A DNA stretch of 64,000 nucleotides from Ramlibacter sp. WS9 (GCF_003797765.1 NZ_RKMB01000020.1:1-64000); one strand, 5' to 3'. Counted from the stretch's first letter, positions 1 through 9,162 are shown. Notes: generated from the letters alone by a model not told the origin. A program made the numbers and translations.

Positions 1-77
1 TCCCGAACAGGACAGTGAAACGACTCAGCGCCGATGATAGTGCGGGTTCCCGTGTGAAAGTAGGACATCGTCAGGCT
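1..77 (+). rRNA. rrf: 5S ribosomal RNA, 3' part
   Basis: The first bases match the 3' two thirds of a betaproteobacterial 5S rRNA: the GTGAAACGACT, GCGCCGATGATAGT and GTGTGAAAGTAGG blocks appear in order and the molecule ends at about TCGTCAGGC. The 5' end lies outside the window, so an rRNA operon reads into it from the left. Terminator hairpins follow directly, as expected at the end of such an operon. The exact 3' nucleotide is approximate. Confidence 0.92.
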
Positions 78-92
78 ATTAAAACCGGCATA

Positions 93-118
93 CGCCCAGC
101 AGAAATGCTGGGCGTTTT
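93..118 (+). terminator. Rho-independent terminator of the rRNA operon
   Basis: A perfect 9-bp stem (CGCCCAGCA / TGCTGGGCG) with a GAAA loop is followed by TTTT. It lies 16 nt past the 5S end on the same strand. Confidence 0.9.
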
Positions 119-161
119 GCTTTGCGCATCCGCTTCGTGCACTCGCGCTCCAAAACCAAAA

Positions 162-189
162 AAAGCCCCGTCATCATTGACGGGGCTTT
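162..189 (-). terminator. Terminator of the thioredoxin-like gene (possibly bidirectional)
   Basis: A perfect 12-bp stem (AAAGCCCCGTCA / TGACGGGGCTTT) has a 4-nt loop. Read on the minus strand it is followed by a long T tract, so it best serves the minus-strand gene ending at 221. It may also back up rRNA termination. Confidence 0.88.
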
Positions 190-220
190 CTTGCTGGGGG
201 AGTGGGATCTATAACCGAGG

Positions 221-1843
221 TCAGGAACTCGCGGGCGTGAACACGCTGTCGCAGTTGCTGCGGCCCGTGTCACCCGCCGGCAGCCGCGCGCAAGTCTTCG
301 CCAGCTTCTGCCGCACTTTTTCGACGGAAGCCTTTCGCGAAGGATCGGCTCCTTGCCACTTGACCAGCCGGTCCGCCATCCGTCGCAACGCACGCTGGTT
401 GCGTTCATAGAACGTCTCGTTCTTCGGATCGAGTTGCGCAATCACGGCACCGGCCGCATTCTCTACACGCGCAATATCTCCGGGTGCAAGTTCCACGAGT
501 TGGCCGACAAACCCCGTCCCCCACTGGATGCGCGTGGCTGGACCTTCAGATTTGCGCCACGCCTGCTCGTACCAATCAAGTGCGGCCTTCGGATCGTTCC
601 GCTTTTTCGCATTACCGGCAAGCCCGAGCATGTGATAGTAAGGAGCGACGGCACGCGGCAGCTCGAATTTCAGCAATTCATCGGACTCCGACAACAGCCC
701 CACTTGTGCCAGCACGTGCGCCGCATTCGGCACAACCGCCTGGCGCTCGTATTTGTCGGTCGTCGCAGCGACCAGACGCGCGGTGTCCCGCAATACGATG
801 GCGCGACGCGGCGCAGACAACGTCTCAGACTCGTCAATCAATTTCCACAAGGAAACCCGCGCATCCAGCAAGTCCACCTGGTCCGATTTCGACTGCGCAG
901 ATGATTCCGCCAACTTGGCCAGCGCAGCTTCCCAGCGCGTTGCCAACGCACGGCGCGGTTCGCCGGCGGCCGCGAGATATTTGACGATGGACTCCGCCTG
1001 ACCGACGAGGATGTCCACCAGTTGAAGCGATGCATCCGGGCTGGCCAGGACGCGGTCGACCAATTGCTTGCCCCCTTCGATAACGTTCGCGTCGCCTGCG
1101 CCCTTTTCGCGCGCCCGGGCCGCCAGTGCCTTGAAAGCGAGGCGATCCTTTACTTGCGGCAGATCCGCGGGCGTGGCAGCAGCAAGTTCAGCGAGCCGTT
1201 GCGGAAGTTCGGTGTTTGAAAGTACTTGCTGTTCATCCGTGTCCCAGGAATAAAAAGCCAGCAATCTCCACTGTTCGGGCGTAAGAGCCTGTTTTGCCAG
1301 ACCTCGGCGTATCAATTCCTTCACCGGAACCTGCGCATTCAGTCCGGCCGTGAGCGTCAGAAGGTATCGCTCAGGATCCACTTCGCCTGGCAGACGCGTG
1401 ATTTCAGTGCCATCCGGCTTGAAGATGATCATCGTCGGATAACCCACGACCTTGAATCGTGACGCGACTTTCTGCGCCCCCGGCTTGTCGCCATCGACAT
1501 AAACAGGGATGAATGCACGCGAGCGCTCGGCGAAATCCGGGCGTGAGAACAAAGTGGCCTGGACCTGATTGCAAGGCGGGCACCACACGGCCCCCCAATA
1601 GAGAAAGACCGGTTTGCCCGACTGCTTCGCCAGTGCGAAAGCCTTGTCGACTTCGGCATCCGACGACGCCATCTGCCAGCCAATCCGCGAGCTCGCACTG
1701 GGAGCTGCCAACGCAGATTCCAGCGGCAACGACAACAGGAGCGCAACGCCCAACGCTACCGCGCCGCGAGCAAAGCTTGCTGGATAAGTGCGCGGGCGCG
1801 AATATCTCGGTGTGGCCGCCTCATGTTCAAACTTCATCGCCAT
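221..1843 (-). CDS. Thioredoxin-fold periplasmic protein with long helical C-terminal region
   Basis: The 540-residue protein starts with a basic stretch and a hydrophobic segment (about residues 25-46, ending SALA) that looks like a signal peptide, so it should act in the periplasm. A thioredoxin-like domain follows (about 55-165) with the redox motif W87-CPPC-91 and a cis-Pro YPT segment. The remaining 370 residues are alpha-helical and TPR-like, with two cysteines near the C-terminus. The ATG has AAGGAG 7 nt upstream. The gene lies 18 nt behind the MBL hydrolase gene, so the two form an operon. The likely role is thiol reduction or oxidation of envelope proteins; the partner is unknown. 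Confidence 0.82.
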   Translation of the reverse strand: MAMKFEHEAATPRYSRPRTYPASFARGAVALGVALLLSLPLESALAAPSASSRIGWQMASSDAEVDKAFALAKQSGKPVFLYWGAVWCPPCNQVQATLFSRPDFAERSRAFIPVYVDGDKPGAQKVASRFKVVGYPTMIIFKPDGTEITRLPGEVDPERYLLTLTAGLNAQVPVKELIRRGLAKQALTPEQWRLLAFYSWDTDEQQVLSNTELPQRLAELAAATPADLPQVKDRLAFKALAARAREKGAGDANVIEGGKQLVDRVLASPDASLQLVDILVGQAESIVKYLAAAGEPRRALATRWEAALAKLAESSAQSKSDQVDLLDARVSLWKLIDESETLSAPRRAIVLRDTARLVAATTDKYERQAVVPNAAHVLAQVGLLSESDELLKFELPRAVAPYYHMLGLAGNAKKRNDPKAALDWYEQAWRKSEGPATRIQWGTGFVGQLVELAPGDIARVENAAGAVIAQLDPKNETFYERNQRALRRMADRLVKWQGADPSRKASVEKVRQKLAKTCARLPAGDTGRSNCDSVFTPASS

Positions 1844-1861
1844 GCTCGGGCTCCTTCAACT

Positions 1862-2791
1862 TCATGCATTCGAGATCAGGCCGTCCGCGATCTCCGCCGC
1901 GCCGGCCCTGACAAGATCCTGGGCCAATGACTGCAGCCAGCGGCGCTCACGCCCCTCCTCACAGTATCGCGCAATGAGCAACCTGAAGTACGCTGTCTCA
2001 AGGGCCCATCGCTCCAGCTCATCCCATGAGACCCGTTGCAGTTCGAGCAGCTTGAACTTGAGCAAGACCTTGGCCGCATGCCGGGCATGACGCGCCGGGT
2101 CCAACTCAAAACTTTCCAAGCGGGTTCGCGCACGCGCCAGCGCTGCCGTGACCTGCTCTGCACCGCCGAATACCCCGCCATGCCCTGGGATGACACACGT
2201 AGGCCGCAGGCGTTCAATGACGTCCAGCGTGGCCGCCACTTCGCCAAAAGCGCTGACGCCTTCAAGTTCCGGGAACACGACGCCAAATCCGTTTTCCCAC
2301 AGTGCGTCGGCGGAGATCAGCGTCCGGGACGCTGCCTCGAAAAAGATGACAGAGTGAGGATCGTGGCCCGGCGCGGCATGAATTTGCCACTCCTGCTGAC
2401 CCAGCCCAATGACACTGCCCGGCTCCAGCAACGCATCGAAGCGGAAGCGCTCGCAGGTCTGGCCCGTCGGCGCGTAAGTCAGCGCGACGGTGTCCCACGC
2501 TTTCACAGCTGAAGCTTGGCCCGGTGGGATCATCGTCCGCGACGCGGGATATTCCCTTTGCATCGCCGCGTTGCCGCCGCAGTGATCGCTGTGCAAATGC
2601 GTGTTCGCCACCAGATCCAGCGGCCTGCCGCCCAGCGCGTGGCGAACCAGCGCCTGCGTCTGCTCCACGTGCGTGGCATAGCCGGTATCGACCAACGCCG
2701 TGTGTTCATCGCCGATGAACAGCACGTTGTTGCTTGAGAGCCAGCCCCGCTCAAACACCCTGATGCCTTCCGGAAGCCCTTGCACATTCAT
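1862..2791 (-). CDS. MBL-fold metallo-hydrolase
   Basis: This 309-residue cytosolic protein has the metallo-beta-lactamase signature THLHSDH (H65, H67, D69, H70) and later APGHDPHS and PGHGG histidines, which bind two metal ions in this fold. The C-terminal 90 residues form an extra helical region typical of glyoxalase-II/lactonase-like members. It precedes the thioredoxin-like gene in the same operon. The substrate cannot be told from sequence; thioester or lactone hydrolysis is a guess from the family. Confidence 0.85.
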   Translation of the reverse strand: MNVQGLPEGIRVFERGWLSSNNVLFIGDEHTALVDTGYATHVEQTQALVRHALGGRPLDLVANTHLHSDHCGGNAAMQREYPASRTMIPPGQASAVKAWDTVALTYAPTGQTCERFRFDALLEPGSVIGLGQQEWQIHAAPGHDPHSVIFFEAASRTLISADALWENGFGVVFPELEGVSAFGEVAATLDVIERLRPTCVIPGHGGVFGGAEQVTAALARARTRLESFELDPARHARHAAKVLLKFKLLELQRVSWDELERWALETAYFRLLIARYCEEGRERRWLQSLAQDLVRAGAAEIADGLISNA

Positions 2792-2824
2792 GGCAAAAGA
2801 CTAACCGAAAGGCGCCGATGGTGC

Positions 2825-4510
2825 TCAGCGTGCGACGCGAAGCTCACGACGCAGGATCTTGCCGACGTTCGTCTTGGGCAAGTCGTCGCGGAACTCGATG
2901 TACTTGGGCACCTTGTAGCCGGTGAGGTTCTGCCGGCAATACTTGGCCAGGTCATCCTCCGACAGCGACGGGTCGTTCTTGACGACGAACACCTTGATGG
3001 CTTCACCTTGCTTCTCGTCGGGGATGCCAATGGCTGCGCACTCCACCACGCCGGGGCACAACGAGATGACGTTCTCCAACTCGTTCGGGAACACGTTGAA
3101 GCCGCTCACCAGGATCATGTCCTTCTTGCGATCGACGATCTTGCTGTAGCCGCGCTCGTCCATGATGCCGACGTCGCCGGTACGCATGAAGCCGTCAGGC
3201 GTGAACGCTTTCTCGTTTTCCGCGGGCTGGTTGTAGTAGCCCTGCATGACGTTCGGCCCCTTGATGCAGATCTCGCCGGGCTGCCCGATGGGGAGCGAAT
3301 TGCCGTCATCGTCCTTGATCGCGATCTCGATGCTCGGAAGCGGCAAGCCGATGGTGCCGGAGAACTCTCGGGTCATCACCGGGTTGTTGGTGCCGATTGC
3401 ACAGGTTTCGCTCATGCCCCAGCCTTCGACCATCGGGCAACCCGTCGCCTTTTGCCATTGGCGGGCCGTGCCCTCCGACGCGGCCATGCCGCCGGCCTGT
3501 GATACGCACAGCTGCGAGAAGTCGACGGTCTTGAATTGCGGATGCTGCAGCAGCGCGTTGAACAGTGTGTTCACCGCGGGCAGCATATGGAACGGGCGCT
3601 TCTTCAGCACGTCGATGAACTTGCCGAAATCGCGCGGGTTCGGCACCAACGTCAGGTGCGAGCCCCAGCGGATCGCCAGCAAGCTCAGGGTCAGCGCGAA
3701 GATGTGGTACAGCGGCAGTGCTGCGATGCTGTTGGTCTTGCTGACGTCGCCAATCCGCTTGAGCGCGGGAGAGAACCAGGCCTCGGCCTGCAGGATGGCC
3801 GCGACGATGTTGCGATGGGTCAGCACCGCGCCCTTGGACAGGCCGGTGGTGCCGCCGGTGTACTGAAGGAAAGCGACCGAATCGAGCGATTGCGGCGTCG
3901 ATGCCAAAGTGCGCGACGTGCCCTCGGCGATGGCGCGGTTGAACGACGTGACCTTGCGTCCGGCGGAAAGCGGCAACTTGTAGGCCGGGACCATCTTGGC
4001 GAGGTGTCGCACCGCGAAGGTGATCCACATGCCGTACCAGAACCCGAGGAGGTCGCCCATCGACGCCATCACGACGTGCTTTATCGGCGTCTTGTCGATC
4101 ACTTCTTCAAGGGTCTTGGCGAAGTTCTCGAGGATGACGATGGCCGTGGCGCCCGAATCCTTCAGCTGGTGCTCGAGCTCACGCGCCGTATAGAGCGGAT
4201 TGACATTCACGCAGGTATAGCCCGCGCGAAGCACGGCTGCCATCGTCACGGCGAACTGCGGGATGTTGGGCAACATGATGGCGACGCGCGCGCCGGGCTC
4301 CAGCCCCTGGCCCTGCAGCCACGCGCCCAGTGCGGCCGAAAGCTCGTCGAGTTGGCCGTACGTCATCCAGCGTTCCATGCAAACGGAGAACGGGCGTGCC
4401 GCGTTCTTCTTGAACGACTCCTCCAGCATCTGCGTCAACGAGCGGTATTGCTCGGGCTGGATGTCGTGGGGAACGCCTTCGGGGTAGCTCTTGAGCCAGT
4501 GCTTGTCCAT
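2825..4510 (-). CDS. fadD: Long-chain-fatty-acid--CoA ligase
   Basis: The protein activates fatty acids to acyl-CoA with ATP, at the cytoplasmic membrane. It is 561 residues, the same length as E. coli FadD, and begins MDKHWLKSYPEGVP as FadD proteins do. The adenylate-forming P-loop YTGGTTGLSKG lies near residue 216, with the WGMSET, RTGD and C-terminal K (NVGKILRRELR) motifs following. I chose the ATG at 4510 because AAGGAG lies 6-7 nt before it; an in-frame GTG at 4528 overlaps that ribosome site. It feeds the acyl-CoA enzymes found elsewhere in the window. Confidence 0.93.
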   Translation of the reverse strand: MDKHWLKSYPEGVPHDIQPEQYRSLTQMLEESFKKNAARPFSVCMERWMTYGQLDELSAALGAWLQGQGLEPGARVAIMLPNIPQFAVTMAAVLRAGYTCVNVNPLYTARELEHQLKDSGATAIVILENFAKTLEEVIDKTPIKHVVMASMGDLLGFWYGMWITFAVRHLAKMVPAYKLPLSAGRKVTSFNRAIAEGTSRTLASTPQSLDSVAFLQYTGGTTGLSKGAVLTHRNIVAAILQAEAWFSPALKRIGDVSKTNSIAALPLYHIFALTLSLLAIRWGSHLTLVPNPRDFGKFIDVLKKRPFHMLPAVNTLFNALLQHPQFKTVDFSQLCVSQAGGMAASEGTARQWQKATGCPMVEGWGMSETCAIGTNNPVMTREFSGTIGLPLPSIEIAIKDDDGNSLPIGQPGEICIKGPNVMQGYYNQPAENEKAFTPDGFMRTGDVGIMDERGYSKIVDRKKDMILVSGFNVFPNELENVISLCPGVVECAAIGIPDEKQGEAIKVFVVKNDPSLSEDDLAKYCRQNLTGYKVPKYIEFRDDLPKTNVGKILRRELRVAR

Positions 4511-4556
4511 TCGAATCTCCTTCGGCACGCATTGTCGAAGGCGGCGGGCGCCGGAG

Positions 4557-5300
4557 TTAGGGGGCTTGTCCTAAGGTCCGCGCCAGTTCGGTCTCGCAGG
4601 CGACAAGGGGCGCGTCGAACAGCATGGCAAGCAGTGCCGACTCGCGTTCCTGGATGATGCCCAGGAATTCTTCGGCGCCCCCGGGCTTGCGGGCCATCGC
4701 GGCAAAGGTGTCGAATCCGGTCTCCAGGAAACGCTGCAGCGAGGCCAGGCCCGCCGCGACCGCCGGCCCCCGCATCATCTTGAGCATCACCCGCAAGCCC
4801 GGCGTTCGCGTCAAGCGGGCCATCTGTTCGCCGATGCCTAGCACCACCTTCAGCTGGCTTTCCCGCTCACTTCTACGGCCGACGCCACGCCACGCCATCG
4901 TGTAGCGCACCGCATCGCTCATCTCGCTGCGTGCCTGCGCCCGCCAGTCGACGGCCATGGCCTGATCGAGATCTTCAGTGACCGCGTGCAGTTCTGCCAG
5001 CGCCACCGCCGTTCCGGCCACCTGCTGCGGGAAGAAGCGCTCGATGGCGCCCGCAATGCGCGCGAACTGCGCGTCGCGGTCCGCGTAGTCCTTGTCCGAA
5101 TACAGCTCGGTGAGGAAGAACCCGGAAGCCGCGGCGTAGGGTCCCGCAGACAGCAGGTCTGCATACGTGCCGGCGAAACGGCGTGATTGGACGCGCTTTA
5201 CCTGCTGCAGGGCGGTGGCGAGCGCGGGGTCGGCGAGCACAGCCTGTCTCAGCAGGGACACCTGCGCGACGGCGTGACGGATTTTTTGGGCGGCTTCCAT
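4557..5300 (-). CDS. FFLEELY-motif family protein, function unknown
   Basis: This 247-residue helical protein contains a GFFLTELYSDKDYADRD segment, a variant of the FFLEELY motif that names a small proteobacterial family without known function. There is no signal peptide or membrane helix. The open frame runs further upstream, but residues there are low-complexity Pro/Arg/Thr, and the conserved part begins at the ATG at 5300. It lies 46 nt upstream of fadD on the same strand and may be co-transcribed with it. It is divergent from the Tat-signal gene at 5369. Confidence 0.7.
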   Translation of the reverse strand: MEAAQKIRHAVAQVSLLRQAVLADPALATALQQVKRVQSRRFAGTYADLLSAGPYAAASGFFLTELYSDKDYADRDAQFARIAGAIERFFPQQVAGTAVALAELHAVTEDLDQAMAVDWRAQARSEMSDAVRYTMAWRGVGRRSERESQLKVVLGIGEQMARLTRTPGLRVMLKMMRGPAVAAGLASLQRFLETGFDTFAAMARKPGGAEEFLGIIQERESALLAMLFDAPLVACETELARTLGQAP

Positions 5301-5368
5301 GCAAACCCCGAGTCTATCTAGGCGCGGCGCTCTACCGGCGGCTTCGAATCGCGTGCGATAGTCCCACG

Positions 5369-5875
5369 ATGAAAAGAAGGAGCTTATTGGCGCTGGGGGC
5401 CGCCTCGAGTGCTGCACTCGTCTTGGGCGGTGGTGCGTTGGCAATGCTGCAGCCGGGCCTGCGCGAAGCGAAGTTGTCGCCCGGTGGCCGCGATGTTTTC
5501 GCGGGCGCGGCGCGTGGGTTGCTTGACGGAAGCCTGCCTGCGAATGGCGAGCCATTGCGGCGCGCACTGAACGACCTGCTGGAGCGCATCGATGGCTTGA
5601 TCGCGGCGCTGGCCCCCCACGCCCAGTCTGAACTGTCGCAACTGCTGGCGTTGTTGGCCACCAGTGGCGGCCGCCGCACCCTGGCCGGCCTGGCCGAGCC
5701 GTGGGCTGCGGCGTCCGTGCCGGAGATCCAGGACGCATTGCAAGCCATGCGCGTCTCCGGCATCACGCTGCGGCAGCAGGCATACCAGGCGTTGCACGAC
5801 ATTGTCGGCAGCGCGTATTTTTCCGATGCGCAGACCTGGGGCCTCTTGGGCTACCCGGGACCGATCCGAATCTGA
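5369..5875 (+). CDS. Tat-signal small subunit partnering the GMC oxidoreductase
   Basis: The 168-residue product begins MKRRSLLALGAASS, a twin-arginine signal followed by a hydrophobic core, so it is probably exported folded, perhaps with a partner. The rest is helical with LLGYPGP near the end, as in gluconate-dehydrogenase subunit-3-like proteins that accompany GMC-family dehydrogenases. The next gene begins 8 nt downstream, supporting a two-subunit enzyme. I chose the ATG at 5369 because it starts the Tat motif. Assignment to the subunit-3 family is by context and weak similarity. Confidence 0.72.
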   Translation: MKRRSLLALGAASSAALVLGGGALAMLQPGLREAKLSPGGRDVFAGAARGLLDGSLPANGEPLRRALNDLLERIDGLIAALAPHAQSELSQLLALLATSGGRRTLAGLAEPWAAASVPEIQDALQAMRVSGITLRQQAYQALHDIVGSAYFSDAQTWGLLGYPGPIRI

Positions 5876-5883
5876 AGGCGGCG

Positions 5884-7503
5884 ATGAGCAGTTTGCAAGA
5901 CCCCATCCGGGATGGTTTGAAGCGCGGTTGGAAAGTGCTGGGTGGACCGCACCGCGAAGTGCCGCCACGCATCACCTGCGATGTCGCCATCATCGGCTCC
6001 GGCGCGGGCGCGGGCATCACAGCCGATCTCCTCACCAAGGCCGGACTGAACGTCGTCATCGTTGAAGAGGGGCCGCTCAAGAGCAGTTCCGATTTCAACC
6101 AGCAGGAATCCGCCGCATACCCGTCGCTCTATCAGGAGAGCGCCGCTCGCAAGACCGAAGACAAGGCCATCAACATCCTGCAGGGCCGTTGCGTCGGCGG
6201 GTCGACCACCGTCAATTGGACGAGTTCGTTCCGCACGCCGCAGCCGACACTCGACTACTGGCGCTCGCAGTTCGGCCTGGCCACGTTCGACAACGACACG
6301 CTGGCCCCGTTCTTCGCACAAGCCGAAAGACGTCTGAACATCGGCCCCTGGCTCACGCCCCCCAACGAGAACAACGACCTGCTGCGCCGCGGTGCCGCCA
6401 AGCTGGGCATCCCCTCCGCCGCGATCGCGCGCAACGTCAAGGGCTGCTGGAACCTCGGCTCCTGCGGCCTGGGCTGCCCGACCAACGCCAAGCAGTCGAT
6501 GCTGGTCACCACGATTCCCGCTGCACTGGAGCGCGGTGCCACGCTGCTCGTGGAGACGCGCGCCGAGCGCTTCGAACTGGCCCACGGCAAGGTCCAGGCG
6601 CTGTTGTGCGGACCGGTCAAGGCCAACGGCGCCCCGGCCTCCACCGGCCCCGGCGCCACCGCCATCGTCGCCCGCCACTATGTACTCGCGGCCGGCGCGA
6701 TCAACTCGCCGGCGGTGCTGCTGCGATCGCAGGCACCCGATCCATATGGGCGCCTGGGCGCCCGCACCTTCCTGCATCCGGTGGTGATGTCGGCCGGCGT
6801 GATGGAGCAGAAAGTCGAAGGCTGGCAAGGCGCGCCGCAGACGATCTATACGGATCATTTCCTGGAGACGCAGGCCATCGACGGGCCGATCGGCTTCAAG
6901 CTCGAGGCGCCGCCTTTGCACCCGGTGATCTTCGCTTCAAGTGTGGTGGGCTTTGGCAAGCAGCAGGCGGACCTGTTCCGGAACTTCCCCAACACCCATG
7001 TGCTCCTGGCGCTGATGCGCGACGGCTTCCATCCGGAAGCGCCCGGTGGCCAGGTCAAGCTGCGCAGCGACGGCTCACCGGGCCTCGACTACCCGCTCAG
7101 CGCCTTCGTCATGGACGGCGCGCGGCGCGCGATGTTGGCGATGGCGGAAATCCAGTTCGCCGCCGGCGCGCGCCGGGTGCTGCCCGTGCACGAGCTCGCC
7201 CAGCCTTACGAATCGTGGGCGAAGGCGAAAGACGCGATCAATGCCTTGCCGATGAAGCCGCTGCTGACCAAGGTCGTCAGCGCGCACGTGATGGGTGGCT
7301 GTGGCGCGGCGGGCAGCGAGAAGCAGGGCGTGACCCGGCCCGACGGCGTGCACTGGCAAATCGACAATCTTTCGGTGCACGACGGCTCGATCTTTCCGAC
7401 CAGCATCGGAGCCAATCCGCAATTGTCGATCTACGGCATCACCAATCGCCTGGCGCAGGGTTTGGCGCAACGGCTCGGCGCCGGGGATGTGATACTCGCC
7501 TGA
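5884..7503 (+). CDS. GMC-family FAD-dependent oxidoreductase
   Basis: The 539-residue flavoprotein has the N-terminal dinucleotide-binding motif DVAIIGSGAGAG, then GRCVGGST, and the C-terminal HVMGGCG and GSIFPTSIGANPQL segments that mark glucose-methanol-choline oxidoreductases. A cysteine-rich stretch (CWNLGSCGLGCP) occurs in membrane-linked or long-chain-alcohol members. It probably oxidises an alcohol or sugar and passes electrons on through the small subunit. It has no signal of its own, so it would need to travel with the Tat-signal partner. GAAGG overlaps the stop of the upstream gene. Confidence 0.85.
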   Translation: MSSLQDPIRDGLKRGWKVLGGPHREVPPRITCDVAIIGSGAGAGITADLLTKAGLNVVIVEEGPLKSSSDFNQQESAAYPSLYQESAARKTEDKAINILQGRCVGGSTTVNWTSSFRTPQPTLDYWRSQFGLATFDNDTLAPFFAQAERRLNIGPWLTPPNENNDLLRRGAAKLGIPSAAIARNVKGCWNLGSCGLGCPTNAKQSMLVTTIPAALERGATLLVETRAERFELAHGKVQALLCGPVKANGAPASTGPGATAIVARHYVLAAGAINSPAVLLRSQAPDPYGRLGARTFLHPVVMSAGVMEQKVEGWQGAPQTIYTDHFLETQAIDGPIGFKLEAPPLHPVIFASSVVGFGKQQADLFRNFPNTHVLLALMRDGFHPEAPGGQVKLRSDGSPGLDYPLSAFVMDGARRAMLAMAEIQFAAGARRVLPVHELAQPYESWAKAKDAINALPMKPLLTKVVSAHVMGGCGAAGSEKQGVTRPDGVHWQIDNLSVHDGSIFPTSIGANPQLSIYGITNRLAQGLAQRLGAGDVILA

Positions 7504-8417
7504 TGCAATCGCGATCGGCGCTGGCCCGGCTGCAGCAGGCCACCACACTGTCCCTCCTGGCAGTCGCGCTGGCGTGGGCCTGGTACTGGCGCGGCACGCC
7601 GTGGCTGGCCCTCGCCGGCTTTGCACTGATCGCGTTCTTTTACTCGCTTGTGCTGGCCGCCGAGTTCATCGCCTTGCGTTTCTTCGGCGGCGGCGACCCG
7701 GCCCCGCGCCCCACCATCGGCGAACTCCTGCGCGCCTGGGTCAGCGAAACGCTCGCCGCACCACGTGTGTTCTGCTGGCGCCAGCCTTTCCGCTGGCGGG
7801 AGATTCCCGATCATCTCGAACCTTCTGCCTCGGCGCCCGCGAAGCGCGGTGTGGTTTTCATCCATGGTTTCGTCTGCAACAGAGGCTTCTGGAATCCGTG
7901 GATGAATGAGCTGCGAGTCCGCGGCCATTGCTTCGCCGCGGTCAATCTGGAGCCCATCTTCGGATCCATCGATGCCTATGTGCCGATCGTCGAAGCGGCT
8001 GTCGATCGCGTGACTCGCGCCACGGGCATGCCCCCGGTGCTGGTGTGCCACAGCATGGGCGGCCTTGCGGCGCGAGCGTGGTTGTGCGCGATGAAGGCCG
8101 ATCAAGGCGTCCACCGCGTCATCACCATCGGTTCTCCGCATCACGGCACCTGGCTCGCCCGCTTCAGCCACCTGGCCAATGGGCGGCAGATGCAACGGCA
8201 GGGGGAGTGGCTGCGCAGCCTTCACGAGCAAGGCGGCGCCGAAAGCCATGCCCGCTTCACCTGCTGGTATTCCAACTGCGACAACATCGTCTTCCCCGCA
8301 TCGACGGCGACACTGGACGGTGCCGACAACCGGCTGGTGCGCGGCGTGGCCCACGTGGCGCTCGGGTTCCATCCGCAAGTCATGCGCGAGTCACTGGCCC
8401 TTATCGCCGCAATGTGA
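7503..8417 (+). CDS. Lipase-like alpha/beta hydrolase, membrane-anchored
   Basis: The start ATG overlaps the previous stop (TGATG), so translation is coupled to the GMC oxidoreductase. The 304-residue protein has two hydrophobic segments (about 13-30 and 34-60). The hydrolase domain follows, with oxyanion motif VFIHGF near 118-123 and nucleophile motif C-H-S184-M-G-G, as in triacylglycerol lipases. A late DGADNRLVRGVAHVAL stretch probably carries the acid and His. Coupling to an oxidoreductase suggests release of an alcohol that the oxidoreductase then uses; that is inference. Confidence 0.8.
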   Translation: MQSRSALARLQQATTLSLLAVALAWAWYWRGTPWLALAGFALIAFFYSLVLAAEFIALRFFGGGDPAPRPTIGELLRAWVSETLAAPRVFCWRQPFRWREIPDHLEPSASAPAKRGVVFIHGFVCNRGFWNPWMNELRVRGHCFAAVNLEPIFGSIDAYVPIVEAAVDRVTRATGMPPVLVCHSMGGLAARAWLCAMKADQGVHRVITIGSPHHGTWLARFSHLANGRQMQRQGEWLRSLHEQGGAESHARFTCWYSNCDNIVFPASTATLDGADNRLVRGVAHVALGFHPQVMRESLALIAAM

Positions 8418-8442
8418 ATTTGTCACATGAACGCCCGTTCAT
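8413..8442. promoter_or_regulatory. Two adjoining inverted repeats upstream of the LuxR-type gene
   Basis: TGTGA-N5-TCACA (8413-8427) is followed at once by ATGAACG-CC-CGTTCAT (8427-8442). Both are perfect arms. They overlap the stop codon of the hydrolase and lie about 65 nt before the LuxR-type start. They look like operators; the binding proteins are unknown. The adjacent LuxR and Crp/Fnr proteins are candidates. Confidence 0.4.
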
Positions 8443-8505
8443 ATTCACAACTTCCGCGCGCGGGTGATTCCTATCCTTCCCCTACTAACAAGGTTGGGAG
8501 AAGTG

Positions 8506-9162
8506 ATGGACATGCTCGTGAATGGGGGGATTCCCGGCAGTGCGCTGCTGGCGGATGCTGACAGCGGCCTGGGCTCGGGCCTGGCGTTTCTGATGGATGA
8601 ACTGGCACATGGCGTGCTGGTCGCGACGCTGGAGGGCCGGCTGCTGCACGCCAACCAGGCCGCGTGCCACGAACTCGCCCGCCGCCGGGTGCTGGGCACA
8701 CGCAACAACCTTCTGCAGCCCTGCACCCCGGAAGGCGCGAAGGCCCTGCAGGATGCGCTCGTCCGCGTGGGCGAGGGCAAGCGTTGCATGATCGAACTGC
8801 CGGCCGCAGAAGGCCCCGGCCTCACCGTGGCGGTGCTTCCACTCAAGACCGAAGCGCCCCATCACATGCCACGCGCTGCATTGCTGTTTTCGCGCGCCTC
8901 GGTCTGCGAGTCGCTGATGCTCTGCTTCTTCGCCCGCACCCACGGGCTCACGGCAACGGAGGAGCACGTGCTGCGAATCCTGTGCCAGGGGTTTTCGGCA
9001 CCGCAAATCGCCCGGCAGCTCAACGTGGCCGTGTCCACCGTGCGCAGCCACGTGCGCAGCCTGTGCGCCAAGACACGCACCAGTGGGGTGCGCGAATTGG
9101 TCAACCGCGTCGCCGTCCTCCCGCCCGTGGCACCCGCGTTCTGGCACGAACCCATGCATTGA
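8506..9162 (+). CDS. LuxR/NarL-type HTH transcriptional regulator
   Basis: The 218-residue regulator ends in a LuxR-type HTH (about residues 150-210): LTATEEHVLRIL, then SAPQIARQLNVAVSTVRSHVRSLCAKT. The N-terminal part (HGVLVATLEGRLLHANQAA) looks like a PAS-type sensor; there is no receiver domain. The frame is open from a GTG at 8464, but the ATG at 8506 follows GGGAGAAG and is preferred. A Crp/Fnr gene follows 68 nt downstream. Targets are unknown. Confidence 0.8.
   Translation: MDMLVNGGIPGSALLADADSGLGSGLAFLMDELAHGVLVATLEGRLLHANQAACHELARRRVLGTRNNLLQPCTPEGAKALQDALVRVGEGKRCMIELPAAEGPGLTVAVLPLKTEAPHHMPRAALLFSRASVCESLMLCFFARTHGLTATEEHVLRILCQGFSAPQIARQLNVAVSTVRSHVRSLCAKTRTSGVRELVNRVAVLPPVAPAFWHEPMH

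Noticed and set aside
4511-4528. GTG start 18 nt upstream for FadD
   Set aside because: It would overlap the AAGGAG ribosome site, and the ATG at 4510 gives the usual FadD start and length.
8413-8427. TGTGA...TCACA as a CRP site
   Set aside because: The spacer is 5 nt rather than the 6 nt of the CRP consensus, so I list it only as an inverted repeat.
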